Assembly: GCF_039912695.1 (NCBI RefSeq)
Contig: NZ_JBDSPJ010000024.1
Coordinates: 1-64,000, forward strand
DNA from: Pseudolysinimonas_A sp039912695
Lineage (GTDB): Bacteria > Actinomycetota > Actinomycetes > Actinomycetales > Microbacteriaceae
Direction: 5' to 3'
Length of the DNA: 64,000 nucleotides
Both the position numbers and the translations under genes were made by a program. The notes below the pieces were generated by a model that ran no database searches, had not been told where the DNA came from, and worked only from the letters and a program-made list of their open reading frames with translations. Numbering within the stretch: the first letter of the stretch is position 1; every line of letters begins with the position of its first letter. Below, piece by piece: positions 16,355 to 24,592 of the stretch.

Positions 16355-16942
16355 TCACGCGAGTTTCGCCTCGCCGGCCCGAGCCGCCGCCGTCGCGTCG
16401 ACCCACCAGGTCAGGCTCTTGAGCACCTTGTCGAGGGACGCGCCCAGCGGCTCGAAGGCCTCGTCGACGGGGACGCCGTCGCGGATGGCGAAGTACTGCG
16501 GTCCCATCACATTGACGGAGTGCCGGATCGGCACCATGTCGAGCTCAATCACGACTTGCTTCAACTGCTCGATCGCGCGGCTGCCGCCGGCGTTGCCATA
16601 GCCGATGAATCCGATCGGCTTGTGCGCTAGCTCAATGAAGTAGTGGTCGAGAACGTTTTTGAGTGGGGCGGAATAGCCGTGGTTGAACTCGTGAGTGATG
16701 ACGAGAAAGCCGTCTGCGGCGTCGAGCCGTTCGCCGAGACGACGTTCCGCCTCGGTCGCATATTCGCGGTGTGCCCAGGCGGGGGGAGTCGGCAAGTCGT
16801 AGTAGGGCAAGTCGAGATCGCGCACGTCGATCACGTCGAACTCGAACGCCGACTCGTTGAGTTTGGTCTGCAGCCAAGCCAACGGGTTGTCAGCGAATCG
16901 AGTGGAGCGAGTGCTGGCGACCAAGACGGCGATGCGGGACAT
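16355..16942 (-). CDS. NADPH-dependent FMN reductase family protein
   Basis: A 195-residue flavodoxin-like protein. MSRIAVLVASTRSTRFADNP is the phosphate-binding start. ADGFLVITHEFNHGYSAPLKNVLDH is the conserved FMN-contact segment, and IGFIGYGNAGGSRAIEQLKQ a later signature. Such enzymes reduce flavins, quinones or azo compounds with NAD(P)H. The start at 16942 fits the family. It is divergent from an HxlR regulator, a common pairing in which the regulator senses redox or electrophile stress and controls the reductase. Confidence 0.88.
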   Translation of the reverse strand: MSRIAVLVASTRSTRFADNPLAWLQTKLNESAFEFDVIDVRDLDLPYYDLPTPPAWAHREYATEAERRLGERLDAADGFLVITHEFNHGYSAPLKNVLDHYFIELAHKPIGFIGYGNAGGSRAIEQLKQVVIELDMVPIRHSVNVMGPQYFAIRDGVPVDEAFEPLGASLDKVLKSLTWWVDATAAARAGEAKLA

Positions 16943-16995
16943 GACGATTCCATTTCTGTGGAGGAGGGTGGACACTGACAGGGACCACTTCAGAT

Positions 16996-17025
16996 AATGT
17001 AGCACTACCGTTCGTGTAGTACATT
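16996..17025. promoter_or_regulatory. Candidate HxlR operator and -10 region
   Basis: An inverted repeat AATGTA (16996-17001) / TACATT (17020-17025) lies between the divergent reductase and hxlR genes. TACATT is also placed as a -10 box, exactly 6 bases before the hxlR ATG. Confidence 0.5.
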
Positions 17026-17031
17026 GGGGAG

Positions 17032-17349
17032 ATGTCAGGCTCGACCGTCCCGCGCTGTGGTGACGCCGCCCTGAAGCTCGTCGCCGACTACTGGGTGCTG
17101 CGCATCATCGAAGAGCTCTACATCGCTGACAGCCCATTGCGTTTTGCCGCGCTGCAACGCGCGCTCGGAGATGTGAGCCCGGTCACTTTGACGGCACGAT
17201 TGCGCAAGCTCCATGACCGCGAAATCATCACGCGCAGCGAGGGTGTCGACGGCAAAGCTTCGGTGTCATACGAGCTCAGCGAGCGCGGTCGAGCGATCTT
17301 GCCCGTCATCCAAGCGATCAGCGACTTTGCCGCGCCAAGCCACCCCTAG
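17032..17349 (+). CDS. HxlR family transcriptional regulator
   Basis: A 105-residue winged-helix regulator. The core is VADYWVLRIIEELYIADSPLRFAALQRALGDVSPVTLTARLRKL, with the HxlR-typical recognition helix, and then the wing VDGKASVSYELSERGRAI. A Cys near the N-terminus (PRCGDAALKL) sits where redox-sensing HxlR/YodB proteins have theirs. GGGGAG directly abuts the ATG, too close to act as a ribosome site, and TACATT stands 6 bases upstream, so a leaderless transcript is likely. It probably controls the divergent FMN reductase. Confidence 0.88.
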   Translation: MSGSTVPRCGDAALKLVADYWVLRIIEELYIADSPLRFAALQRALGDVSPVTLTARLRKLHDREIITRSEGVDGKASVSYELSERGRAILPVIQAISDFAAPSHP

Positions 17350-17409
17350 GCGGACCCGCCGTCGTTTTCTCAAGGCTGGTCCGGGCGAACGCCGCCCCGG
17401 CAAGGTCGT

Positions 17410-17835
17410 CTAAGACTTCAGGTCGTGAAGGGCTTTCAGGAGCTCCAACTGTTCGCGGCTGATCTTGATCAGCTCCTCGATTTCGGCTTTCGCGGCGACG
17501 TTCGTGTTGAAGTCGTGTTCCGCGAGAGCCGCGGCGATGGCATCCTGCCGCTTCGCTGAGATCAGCAGGATCGCGCCCTGCACCCCGGCGAGCATGCTGA
17601 GGAACAGGTTCAGCAGGATGAACGGGTAAGCGTCCCAATGGAAGGGGAGGCTGTTCAGCACTGCCCAGATGATCATGAAGACGAAGAAGCCGCCGACGAA
17701 GAACCAACTACCCATGCTGTTGCGGAGGCGGTCGGCGGCTCGGTCGCCGAGGGTCAGTCTGTCGGTGACTTCTTTGTGCCAGTTGGTGAGCGGTCGGCCT
17801 CGACGCGGTCGGTCGGTAGTGGGGGAAGTTTCCAT
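17410..17835 (-). CDS. DUF1003 family membrane protein
   Basis: A 141-residue protein with two transmembrane helices (GSWFFVGGFFVFMIIWAVLN and FILLNLFLSMLAGVQGAILL) flanked by charged cytoplasmic parts. The order matches DUF1003, including W-x-x-Y/PF-ILLN and LISAKRQD. The C-terminus is a likely coiled coil (AKAEIEELIKISREQLELLK). Function is unknown. Members are common beside transporters and Mg2+-related genes, but no such neighbour exists here. Confidence 0.85.
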   Translation of the reverse strand: METSPTTDRPRRGRPLTNWHKEVTDRLTLGDRAADRLRNSMGSWFFVGGFFVFMIIWAVLNSLPFHWDAYPFILLNLFLSMLAGVQGAILLISAKRQDAIAAALAEHDFNTNVAAKAEIEELIKISREQLELLKALHDLKS

Positions 17836-17987
17836 GGCGAGATCATCCCGCCGGATGTGCGGGGAAGCCTGCAGGCCACGGGATTTCCTCAGAAGATTCC
17901 TGGGAAGTCAACCCCGGTCGCGGGGGTGCCGCCGGTCCGTACGGTGGGAAGAGTTGCCCCAATCACGGGGCCAGAAAGTAGGCTGAA

Positions 17988-18245
17988 ATGAGTATCGGAA
18001 CAGGCGTCGTTCTCTTCGTGATCGGTGCGATTCTGACGTTCGCCGTCAACCTCGAGAACAGTGTTGTCAACCTCGACCTCGTCGGATACATCCTGATGGG
18101 TGCCGGGCTGGTGGTCTTCGTCATCGGACTTGTTTTGCTCTTCCGCCGCCGTCAGGCCATCACGACCGCACGCACCGGCACCGACTCGGTCACCGGCGAG
18201 CGCGTCGAGCAGCGGATCACCGAGGTCGACGACCGCGTGCAGTAG
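17988..18245 (+). CDS. Small two-helix membrane protein (DUF6458-like)
   Basis: An 85-residue protein with two hydrophobic helices (TGVVLFVIGAILTFAV and VGYILMGAGLVVFVIGLVLL) and a short charged tail (RRRQAITTARTGTDSVTGER). The pattern matches a widespread actinobacterial family of unknown function (DUF6458-type). It stands alone between a DUF1003 gene and a convergent AraC regulator. Confidence 0.75.
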   Translation: MSIGTGVVLFVIGAILTFAVNLENSVVNLDLVGYILMGAGLVVFVIGLVLLFRRRQAITTARTGTDSVTGERVEQRITEVDDRVQ

Positions 18246-18272
18246 CCCGCGAAACTCAGCTGCGGCGAAACT

Positions 18273-19178
18273 TCAGCTGTGACGAAACTCGCGGGGGAGC
18301 ATCCCGAACTCTCGGTGGAAAGCGCGCGTGAAGGTCGTCGGGTCGGCAAACCCCGATCGTTCGGCAACCTGTGCGATCGACGGCATCGGGTCGGCGAGCA
18401 ACTCTGCCGCCCGACGCAACCGAAGGCGGCGCAGGTGCTCTCCCGGGGTTTCGCTGAGCGGCTCGAACAACTCGTAGAGAAAGCGCCGCGAGACGAAATG
18501 TGCCTCGGCAATCTGCGCGACATCCAGCTCGGGTGAGCGCAGATTGCCGCGGATGAACGAGCGCACCGTGGCGAGTAGTCCGCCGCGCGTCGTCGGCATG
18601 ACTCGTGTTCCCGAGACGGATGAGCGGATCATCGTGCCCGCCAGATCGCGAACAGTTTGGGCGAACCCGGCATCTGCACCGGGTGTCGGGCTGCGGCGGG
18701 TCTCGGCGATCGTCTCGAACAGCACTTCGGTCGCTGCGCCCGGCGCGACCAGCAACTGCTCGCACGACCGCTCGACCACATCCAGCGGGATGCCCAGGGC
18801 GCGCTTCGAGACCTGCACCAGAACCTGGCGCTGCCGCGGTTTGGTGTAGTCGAGTTGGTAGGAGCGATCGGTCGCATAGGTCGTGACCGAACCGGCCCTG
18901 ACCCGCACGCCACGACCGTCCTGGCGCACGACACCGGAGCCGCCGAGGGTGAGGGTGATGTGGATATCGTCAGCGTTCGCGTGGGCCGCCTGTCGGGCGG
19001 TGCGGTCGACCGCGATTCCGCTCGTCGTGAGGTGGTTGATCGAGGTCGAATCGTCGAGACGCTCGTGCTCGATGTGGCCGCTGAAGTCGGCTTCGAACGA
19101 GACGCAGGTGAGGGGAACGAAGGCGTCGCTCGTCACGAGCTCCCACTCGTCTGCGCTCAGAGCGTCGGCGACCTGCAT
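18273..19178 (-). CDS. AraC family transcriptional regulator
   Basis: A 301-residue regulator. The N-terminal 170 residues form the cupin-like ligand domain of the AraC-binding-domain-like (FeaR/NahR-type) group. The C-terminal 100 residues hold the double HTH, with RRFLYELFEPLSETPGEHLR and the signature AQVAERSGFADPTTFTRAFH. It is divergent from the aldehyde dehydrogenase gene, so activation of that gene by an aldehyde-related ligand is the natural inference. The ATG at 19178 has TATCGT exactly 6 bases upstream. Confidence 0.9.
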   Translation of the reverse strand: MQVADALSADEWELVTSDAFVPLTCVSFEADFSGHIEHERLDDSTSINHLTTSGIAVDRTARQAAHANADDIHITLTLGGSGVVRQDGRGVRVRAGSVTTYATDRSYQLDYTKPRQRQVLVQVSKRALGIPLDVVERSCEQLLVAPGAATEVLFETIAETRRSPTPGADAGFAQTVRDLAGTMIRSSVSGTRVMPTTRGGLLATVRSFIRGNLRSPELDVAQIAEAHFVSRRFLYELFEPLSETPGEHLRRLRLRRAAELLADPMPSIAQVAERSGFADPTTFTRAFHREFGMLPREFRHS

Positions 19179-19292
19179 TCCCGCACGATACGCCGGTCGT
19201 GCACGCTGTGCTGTTCATGCACAAAATGCCGACCAGCCTCCCCTGCGCCGGACGTAACCTCAGAGCACCCGTACACACGAAGGAGTGAGTCG

Positions 19293-20789
19293 ATGACTGA
19301 CGTTCAGACCCAAGCACCGGTAAAGACCGGCCTCTACATCGGCGGCACAGCCCGCGACACCGCGGAAACGACGGCGATCGCTGACCCGGGCAAGAAGGGC
19401 ACGATCGTTGGGCACGCTGCGGCCGCATCCACGCAGGATGTCGCGGACGCCGTTGCCGCCGCGAAGGCTGCCTTCCCGGCCTGGTCGGCCTTGACCCCGC
19501 AGGAGCGTGCCGCGCAGATGGCTGCCGCGATCGACGGTGTGGCTGCGTTCCGCGATGAGGATGCCGCCATCCTGTCGCAGGAGAACGGCAAGGTGCGCTT
19601 TGAAGCATGGGTCGATGCTCTCGTCTTCGAGATCCGCTGGGGCCTCGCGCTCTCGCTCGCCGATCAGGTGGCGGAAAGCCACGTGCTCGAGCCGATCCCG
19701 GGCGCGATCGCGACTCGCACGACCGTGCGGCACCAGGCGCTCGGAGTCGTCACCGTGATCGTGCCGTTCAACTGGCCGATCGCCATCCTCGGTGCCGCTG
19801 TTCCTCACGCGCTCCTCGCAGGCAATGCCGTGATCGTGAAGCCCCCGCTGACGGCTCCGCTCGCGACGGCGCGGTTCATCCAGCGCATCGCGGAGAAGTT
19901 GCCCGCCGGCGTGCTGAATGTCGTGACGGGTGCAGACGCCAACATGACCGCGCTCATCCAGAACGAAGATGTCGCCAAGGTCTGCTTCACCGGCTCGGTC
20001 GGCGGTGGCAAGCGCATGATGGAGATGGCGTCGAAGACGCTGACCCGCGTGACGCTCGAGCTCGGCGGAAACGACGCAGCGGTGATCCTCGAAGACGCGA
20101 TCATCGACGACACTCACCTCGACCGTCTCTACGCGGCGATCTACGACACCACCGGGCAGATCTGCATGAACGCCAAGCGCGTGTACGTGCACCGGTCGCG
20201 CATGGATGAGGTCGTCGACGGACTGTCGGCCCGGCTTGAGAAGGCGAAGCTCGGCTACGGCCTCGACGCCGACACGACGATGGGCCCGCTGCACTCGCCG
20301 GTCCAGAAGGCGTTCGTCGACGAGCTGATCGAAGAGGCGAAGGCCGCGGGCGCTGACGTGCGCGAGTTCGGCGAACTGCCCGGCGGCGACCTCGCTGGCG
20401 GCAACTTCGTGCGCCCGACCCTCGTCGTGAACGCTGACCCGAACCTGCGTGTCGTGACGTTCGAGCAGTTCGGCCCCGTCATCCCGATCATGCCGTTCGA
20501 CACCGAGGCCGAAGCGGTCACGATGGCCAACGACACCTGGGGCGGGCTGTGTGGCTCGGTCTGGACCGCGAGCCCCGAAGCCGCCGACCGCGTCGGCACG
20601 CAGCTCGTCTGCGGCTACGTCTGGGTCAACGACCACGGCGCTCCCCGCCTCGACTTGCGCGCTCCCTTCGGCGGGCGGAAGCAGTCCGGCATGGGCCGCG
20701 AGCAGGGCATCGAGGGGGTGCGCGCGTTCCAGGACTCGCACTCGATCTCACACCTCGACGCCGCGGTGCTCGCCGGGATGGCGCACTGA
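19293..20789 (+). CDS. NAD(P)-dependent aldehyde dehydrogenase
   Basis: A 498-residue aldehyde dehydrogenase superfamily enzyme with general base E256 (VTLELGGND) and catalytic C291 (TTGQICMNAKRVY). The Rossmann NAD-binding motif is present as FTGSVGGGKRMM, and VPFNWPIAILGAAVPHALLAGN is the usual core strand. The C-terminal APFGGRKQSGMGREQG is standard. The exact aldehyde is unknown. The ATG at 19293 follows AAGGAG with good spacing. A long in-frame extension upstream runs antisense to the AraC gene and is not used. A strong terminator closes the gene at 20806-20834. Confidence 0.93.
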   Translation: MTDVQTQAPVKTGLYIGGTARDTAETTAIADPGKKGTIVGHAAAASTQDVADAVAAAKAAFPAWSALTPQERAAQMAAAIDGVAAFRDEDAAILSQENGKVRFEAWVDALVFEIRWGLALSLADQVAESHVLEPIPGAIATRTTVRHQALGVVTVIVPFNWPIAILGAAVPHALLAGNAVIVKPPLTAPLATARFIQRIAEKLPAGVLNVVTGADANMTALIQNEDVAKVCFTGSVGGGKRMMEMASKTLTRVTLELGGNDAAVILEDAIIDDTHLDRLYAAIYDTTGQICMNAKRVYVHRSRMDEVVDGLSARLEKAKLGYGLDADTTMGPLHSPVQKAFVDELIEEAKAAGADVREFGELPGGDLAGGNFVRPTLVVNADPNLRVVTFEQFGPVIPIMPFDTEAEAVTMANDTWGGLCGSVWTASPEAADRVGTQLVCGYVWVNDHGAPRLDLRAPFGGRKQSGMGREQGIEGVRAFQDSHSISHLDAAVLAGMAH

Positions 20790-20805
20790 TCGCATCCTGA
20801 TAGCG

Positions 20806-20834
20806 AGGGCCCGGGCAGTCACTGCTCGGGCCCT
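20806..20834 (+). terminator. Rho-independent terminator behind aldehyde dehydrogenase
   Basis: A 13-bp stem (AGGGCCCGGGCAG with CTGCTCGGGCCCT, one G-U pair), a 3-base loop and a TTCTTC tail. It begins 16 bases behind the stop codon. Confidence 0.9.
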
Positions 20835-20874
20835 TTCTTCGCCGACAGACACCCGAGCCACCTATGCTCGCGGG

Positions 20875-21504
20875 ATGGTCGAACAGCGCTCAGAGCGTCA
20901 GGGAGTGCGCCGAGCCGAGACGCGGATGCGGATCACGACCGCCGCGAACGAACTCTTCATGCGCAACGGCTACGTCGAGACCACGATCGAAGAAATCAGC
21001 GAGGCGGCCGATGTCGCAGTTCGCACGATCTACCTGCACTTCGGGTCGAAGGCGGCGATCCTGCTTGAGTTCCACGATTCCTGGGTCGACGCTTTCACCG
21101 ACCGCATCCTCGATCGACCGTTCGACGAGCCGATCGCCGACACCATGATCGCGGCGTTGGGCGAGATGCGCGACGAGGGGTGGCGGGATGACCTCTCTCC
21201 CGCTGACGTGGAGGGACCCCATCCGATCATCGAGTTCATCGGCGGTGGGCACGGCGATATCGCCGGCCACCTGATGCAGACCTGGGTGCGGGCACAGGAG
21301 CGGATGGCGAAGTCGTTTCGCGAGCGCGGCAACTTTCCGGAGGCGTCGCTTGAACCGCGCATCAGGTCATGCGCGGTCTTCGCCGCCTGGCTCACCACGA
21401 TTTTGGTCTTTCGGGATGTATTTGATGGCAGTTCGACCTCGACGCTGAGCTCTCACCAGGTCGGGACGGCGGCAATCCGCGCGTTCGGCGCCGGGGTGCG
21501 CTGA
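20875..21504 (+). CDS. TetR family transcriptional regulator
   Basis: A 209-residue regulator. The N-terminal HTH is canonical: RITTAANELFMRNGYVETTIEEISEAADVAVRTIYLHFGSK. The C-terminal ligand domain is not diagnostic. The ATG at 20875 follows TATGCT by exactly 6 bases, which suggests a leaderless transcript starting at the codon itself. It lies between the aldehyde dehydrogenase terminator and the nitrilase-type gene. The target could be either, or distant. Confidence 0.88.
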   Translation: MVEQRSERQGVRRAETRMRITTAANELFMRNGYVETTIEEISEAADVAVRTIYLHFGSKAAILLEFHDSWVDAFTDRILDRPFDEPIADTMIAALGEMRDEGWRDDLSPADVEGPHPIIEFIGGGHGDIAGHLMQTWVRAQERMAKSFRERGNFPEASLEPRIRSCAVFAAWLTTILVFRDVFDGSSTSTLSSHQVGTAAIRAFGAGVR

Positions 21505-21512
21505 GCGGTTTC

Positions 21513-21547
21513 GGCGGAACGACTCGTCGGCCGGCGGAACGACTCGT
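21513..21547. repeat. Short tandem repeat between tetR and the nitrilase gene
   Basis: The 15-base unit GGCGGAACGACTCGT occurs at 21513-21527 and again at 21533-21547, a 20-base period. It lies directly upstream of the nitrilase gene's -10 box. Confidence 0.8.
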
Positions 21548-21571
21548 GGGCCCGACGCGTACCCTGAGGCC

Positions 21572-22411
21572 ATGACGAGCCACCCGACGGCGATTGCGGT
21601 GGCGCAGTTCGCGCCCGGCGCCGACGAGGCGGTCAATCTCGACACGATCCGTTCGCTGGCTGAGGATGCGGCATCCCGCGGCGCGCTCCTCGTGGTCTTC
21701 CCGGAATATTCGTCGTACTTCACGCCCGGTCTCGGCGCCGACTGGGTCGACCACGCGCAGTCGTTGCACGGTCCGTTTGTGCGAGCGCTCGCCGAGATCG
21801 CGGCGGAGCTCGGCATCCATCTCGTCGCCGGAATGATCGAACTCGTTCCGGGCCAAGACCTCACCTCGGGTCAGCCGGAGCGGGTCGCAAACACCGTGGT
21901 CGCGGTCAACGCACACGGCGAGGTCGTCGCGCACTACCGCAAGATTCACCTCTACGACGCGTTCGGGACGCGCGAGAGCGACCGCATCGTCGCCGGACCG
22001 ATCTGGGCGCCGGAGGCTGCCCCGACCTTTGCGTTCGGCGGCTTCACCGTCGGCTTGCAGACCTGTTACGACATCAGGTTCCCCGAGGTCACCAGACGCC
22101 TGGTGGATGCCGGGGCCGACCTCGTCGTGCTGCCCAGTGAGTGGGCGCGCGGCCCGCTGAAAGAGCACCACTGGCGCACCCTCGTCACCGCGCGCGCGAT
22201 CGAGAACACGATCTACCTTGCCGCCGCCGACCACGCCCCGCCGGTTGGGGCGGGCAACAGCATGGTCGTGGATCCGATGGGGGTCGAACTGGTCACCATC
22301 GGTGAGTCGACGGATGTCGCGGTCGCCTGGATCTCACCCGAGCGAGTCGCCGAAGTACGTCACCTCAACCCGGCGCTTCAGTTGCGTCGGTTCACGGTCG
22401 AACCGCGCTGA
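21572..22411 (+). CDS. Carbon-nitrogen hydrolase (nitrilase superfamily)
   Basis: A 279-residue enzyme with the complete nitrilase-superfamily triad: E45 (VVFPEYSS), K124 (HYRKIHLYDAF) and C165 (QTCYDIRFPE). The motif spacing and the KIHLYDAFG segment are closest to the omega-amidase/Nit2 and deaminated-glutathione amidase branch. It probably hydrolyses a small amide in the cytoplasm. The ATG at 21572 has TACCCT 6 bases upstream. It stands alone between two TetR genes. Confidence 0.9.
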   Translation: MTSHPTAIAVAQFAPGADEAVNLDTIRSLAEDAASRGALLVVFPEYSSYFTPGLGADWVDHAQSLHGPFVRALAEIAAELGIHLVAGMIELVPGQDLTSGQPERVANTVVAVNAHGEVVAHYRKIHLYDAFGTRESDRIVAGPIWAPEAAPTFAFGGFTVGLQTCYDIRFPEVTRRLVDAGADLVVLPSEWARGPLKEHHWRTLVTARAIENTIYLAAADHAPPVGAGNSMVVDPMGVELVTIGESTDVAVAWISPERVAEVRHLNPALQLRRFTVEPR

Positions 22412-22420
22412 GCCATTCGT

Positions 22421-23059
22421 TTAAGTCGGATCTTTGCGGTTGACCAAGCTCATCGCGAACTCGACGTAGGCAGCCTTGCCGGGGGAGGTATCCGTCGCGT
22501 CCGTGTCGGCGCCCCGCTCAAGAAGCACCAGGAGACCTTCGCTCACCAGGTCGAGTTCAGAGTTCGGTGCGGTGAGTGCGGCCCCGGCACTGACCGCGCT
22601 GAGCAGTGCGGAGAGTTGGTGGGGGTCGACATCCCGACGCACCATGCCGACATCCTGCATGCGCTCGATGAAGCTGGCTCGCAGCCTGAACTCGGGAATG
22701 TAGGAGAACCCGTGAGTGGCGCGCATGATCGTGTTCAGGCCGTCGCGATCCATCAGATAGAGGGCTCGAGCGAGCGGCCGTTCGTACACGGCGGTCAGGG
22801 TGTAGCGGTAGATCTGCGAGAGAAACCCGCCGCGCGGATCGCGATCGATGTTGTCGATGATGACGGCCCACATCCCGCCGAACTCACGGTTGAGCATCGC
22901 GACCAACAGATCTTCAAGCGAGCCGAATTCGGCCAAGACGTCATCGTCGTCGAGACCAAGTTCAGACGCTATCCGCGAGATCGAAACGGCGTCGAACCCG
23001 TCTTCGGTGATCAGCCGACAGGCAGTGTCGAGCAGGACATCCGACTGCAACTGGGGCAC
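22421..23059 (-). CDS. TetR-like transcriptional regulator
   Basis: A 212-residue protein with an N-terminal HTH of TetR type (DTACRLITEDGFDAVSISRIASELGL) followed by an all-helical domain. The turn differs from the standard TetR motif because the usual Y-x-H/Y-F positions read DDVLAEFGSLEDLL. The GTG start at 23059 gives a protein of normal length. It is convergent with the nitrilase-type gene (9 bases apart). No obvious target lies upstream. Confidence 0.78.
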   Translation of the reverse strand: MPQLQSDVLLDTACRLITEDGFDAVSISRIASELGLDDDDVLAEFGSLEDLLVAMLNREFGGMWAVIIDNIDRDPRGGFLSQIYRYTLTAVYERPLARALYLMDRDGLNTIMRATHGFSYIPEFRLRASFIERMQDVGMVRRDVDPHQLSALLSAVSAGAALTAPNSELDLVSEGLLVLLERGADTDATDTSPGKAAYVEFAMSLVNRKDPT

Positions 23060-23214
23060 GCGCTGATCCTCTCCCGTGGGCGTTTAACTCTACGGCCAGG
23101 GGTTGGACGCGCGTGCACAGACAGGGCGGTCCCCAGGTCGCGACCGCCGGGCGCGGGAACGCCAGCTGTGGATATCTCGGGATTCAGAGCCGCAGGCTGG
23201 ATACCGTAGGAGCC

Positions 23215-23757
23215 ATGCGAACAGTGGTCGGGGCGTTCGCCCTCGTCGGACTCCTTGCCCTCACGGGGTGCATCGACTCCCACCCGATCCCGACCCTTCC
23301 GCCGACACCCTCCGCCACGCCGATCTTCGCCTCCGATGAGGATGCCCTCGCGGCGGCAGAGGATGCGTATCGGGCTTACCAAGAAGCGTCAACCCTGATC
23401 GTCAATGAGGGGGGCGTTGATCCGGAGCGCATAGCGCCCTACGTGACTGAGGCTCACCTCGAGGGCGAGCTGGAGGGTTTCGGCTTTTATAGCGATCGGG
23501 GATATCGCTCCGAGGGCGCGGCGTCGTTCGACTCCATGTCGATTCAACAACTTCAGCAGGATGCGAACTTGACGCTCGTCGTGGTGTATCTCTGCGTAGA
23601 CGTCACAAACGTGCGCGTCTTTGACCAGTCCGATGTTGACGTCACTCCAGCGAGTCGGCCAGATAGAGTCCCGCTCGAAGTGAGCTTTGAAGCGACGAGG
23701 CCCGGTCATCTTCTCGTGAGCGAGAGTTCGCAATGGTCTGGCACAGACTTCTGCTAG
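23215..23757 (+). CDS. Predicted lipoprotein of unknown function
   Basis: A 180-residue protein starting RTVVGAFALVGLLALTGC, a lipoprotein signal with lipobox LTGC. A Pro/Thr-rich spacer follows and then a domain of about 140 residues (SDEDALAAAEDAYRAYQEAS...) of the kind seen in many small actinobacterial lipoproteins. The start at 23215 was chosen because the signal peptide begins there and TACCGT lies 7 bases upstream. It overlaps the next gene by 25 bases, so both are likely made and exported together. Confidence 0.75.
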   Translation: MRTVVGAFALVGLLALTGCIDSHPIPTLPPTPSATPIFASDEDALAAAEDAYRAYQEASTLIVNEGGVDPERIAPYVTEAHLEGELEGFGFYSDRGYRSEGAASFDSMSIQQLQQDANLTLVVVYLCVDVTNVRVFDQSDVDVTPASRPDRVPLEVSFEATRPGHLLVSESSQWSGTDFC

Positions 23758-24497
23758 CGGCCTCTGCCGTGGTCGCCCTGGCTTTGCCGACGGCGTCCGC
23801 GGCCGCCGCAGAGCAAGAAAACTGCTACGACTCGTCGGCATACTTTGGTTGCGAAGACGTCACGGGGGCGATCGACGGCGACCACGTCGACCTGACCGGC
23901 ACGGGTAAGACCCCGGGCCGGGGGCACGGTGGACCGTCATCGTCGTCGCCATCCACTCCGCCGCAGCCGGCCGATTGCCTGCCGTGCCCGCGGGACACCT
24001 ACACAATTTCGGCACCCGTCACGATTGCCGACATCGCCGCCTTCCGCCCCGCGCCTGGTCGGCAGTTGATGGAACCCGACGGCTGGACCATCGCCGGCCG
24101 CGAGACGAACTTCTACGCCATCGTCGGCATCCAGATCGTGAACGGCCAGCTGCTCGGCCAATCCGCCGACGTGCGCTTCACCCCGATCTCGTATCACTGG
24201 GCTTACGGCGACGGTCAGGCCGCGACGAAGAGCACGAAGGGCGGCACCTGGGCATCCCAACGCGTCGCCGAGTTCGACCCGACCCCGACATCCCACGTGT
24301 ACGAAACGCTCGGCGACTACACGATCACCCTGTCGATCACATTTCGTGCCGAGTATCGCTACGCCGGCGGGGCGTGGATTCCGGTGATCGGCACTTTGAC
24401 TTTGCGCGCGAACGACCTTCAGATTCGGGTGGGATCGGCCAAGACGGTGCTCGTCGACCACGACTGCATCCAAAATCCGGGCGGTCCTGGATGCTGA
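23733..24497 (+). CDS. Secreted PKD-domain protein
   Basis: A 254-residue exported protein with a clear signal peptide (LLLAASAVVALALPTASAAA). A Ser/Pro-rich stretch (about residues 65-82) precedes a domain with PKD-like elements: ISYHWAYGDGQ, TSHVYETLGDYTITLSI. PKD domains are beta-sandwiches found in cell-surface proteins. Several Cys in the mature part could form disulfides. It overlaps the upstream lipoprotein gene, which suggests the two act together at the surface. Confidence 0.78.
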   Translation: MVWHRLLLAASAVVALALPTASAAAAEQENCYDSSAYFGCEDVTGAIDGDHVDLTGTGKTPGRGHGGPSSSSPSTPPQPADCLPCPRDTYTISAPVTIADIAAFRPAPGRQLMEPDGWTIAGRETNFYAIVGIQIVNGQLLGQSADVRFTPISYHWAYGDGQAATKSTKGGTWASQRVAEFDPTPTSHVYETLGDYTITLSITFRAEYRYAGGAWIPVIGTLTLRANDLQIRVGSAKTVLVDHDCIQNPGGPGC

Positions 24498-24592
24498 CAG
24501 CGCCACGGAGAACCTGCGGGTAGGCTCCCAGCGCGTCCACAAGGCGCTCATAGGATGCGGCGAGATGCTGGCTCCGCCGAAAGGAGCACTCG

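Noticed and set aside
18657..19292. N-terminal extension of the aldehyde dehydrogenase frame
   Set aside because: It runs antisense to the AraC gene, and the ATG at 19293 has a good AAGGAG and the family's normal start.
19260..20741. 493-codon open frame opposite the aldehyde dehydrogenase gene
   Set aside because: The aldehyde dehydrogenase on the plus strand has all catalytic motifs. The antisense frame has low-complexity Arg/His/Asp composition.
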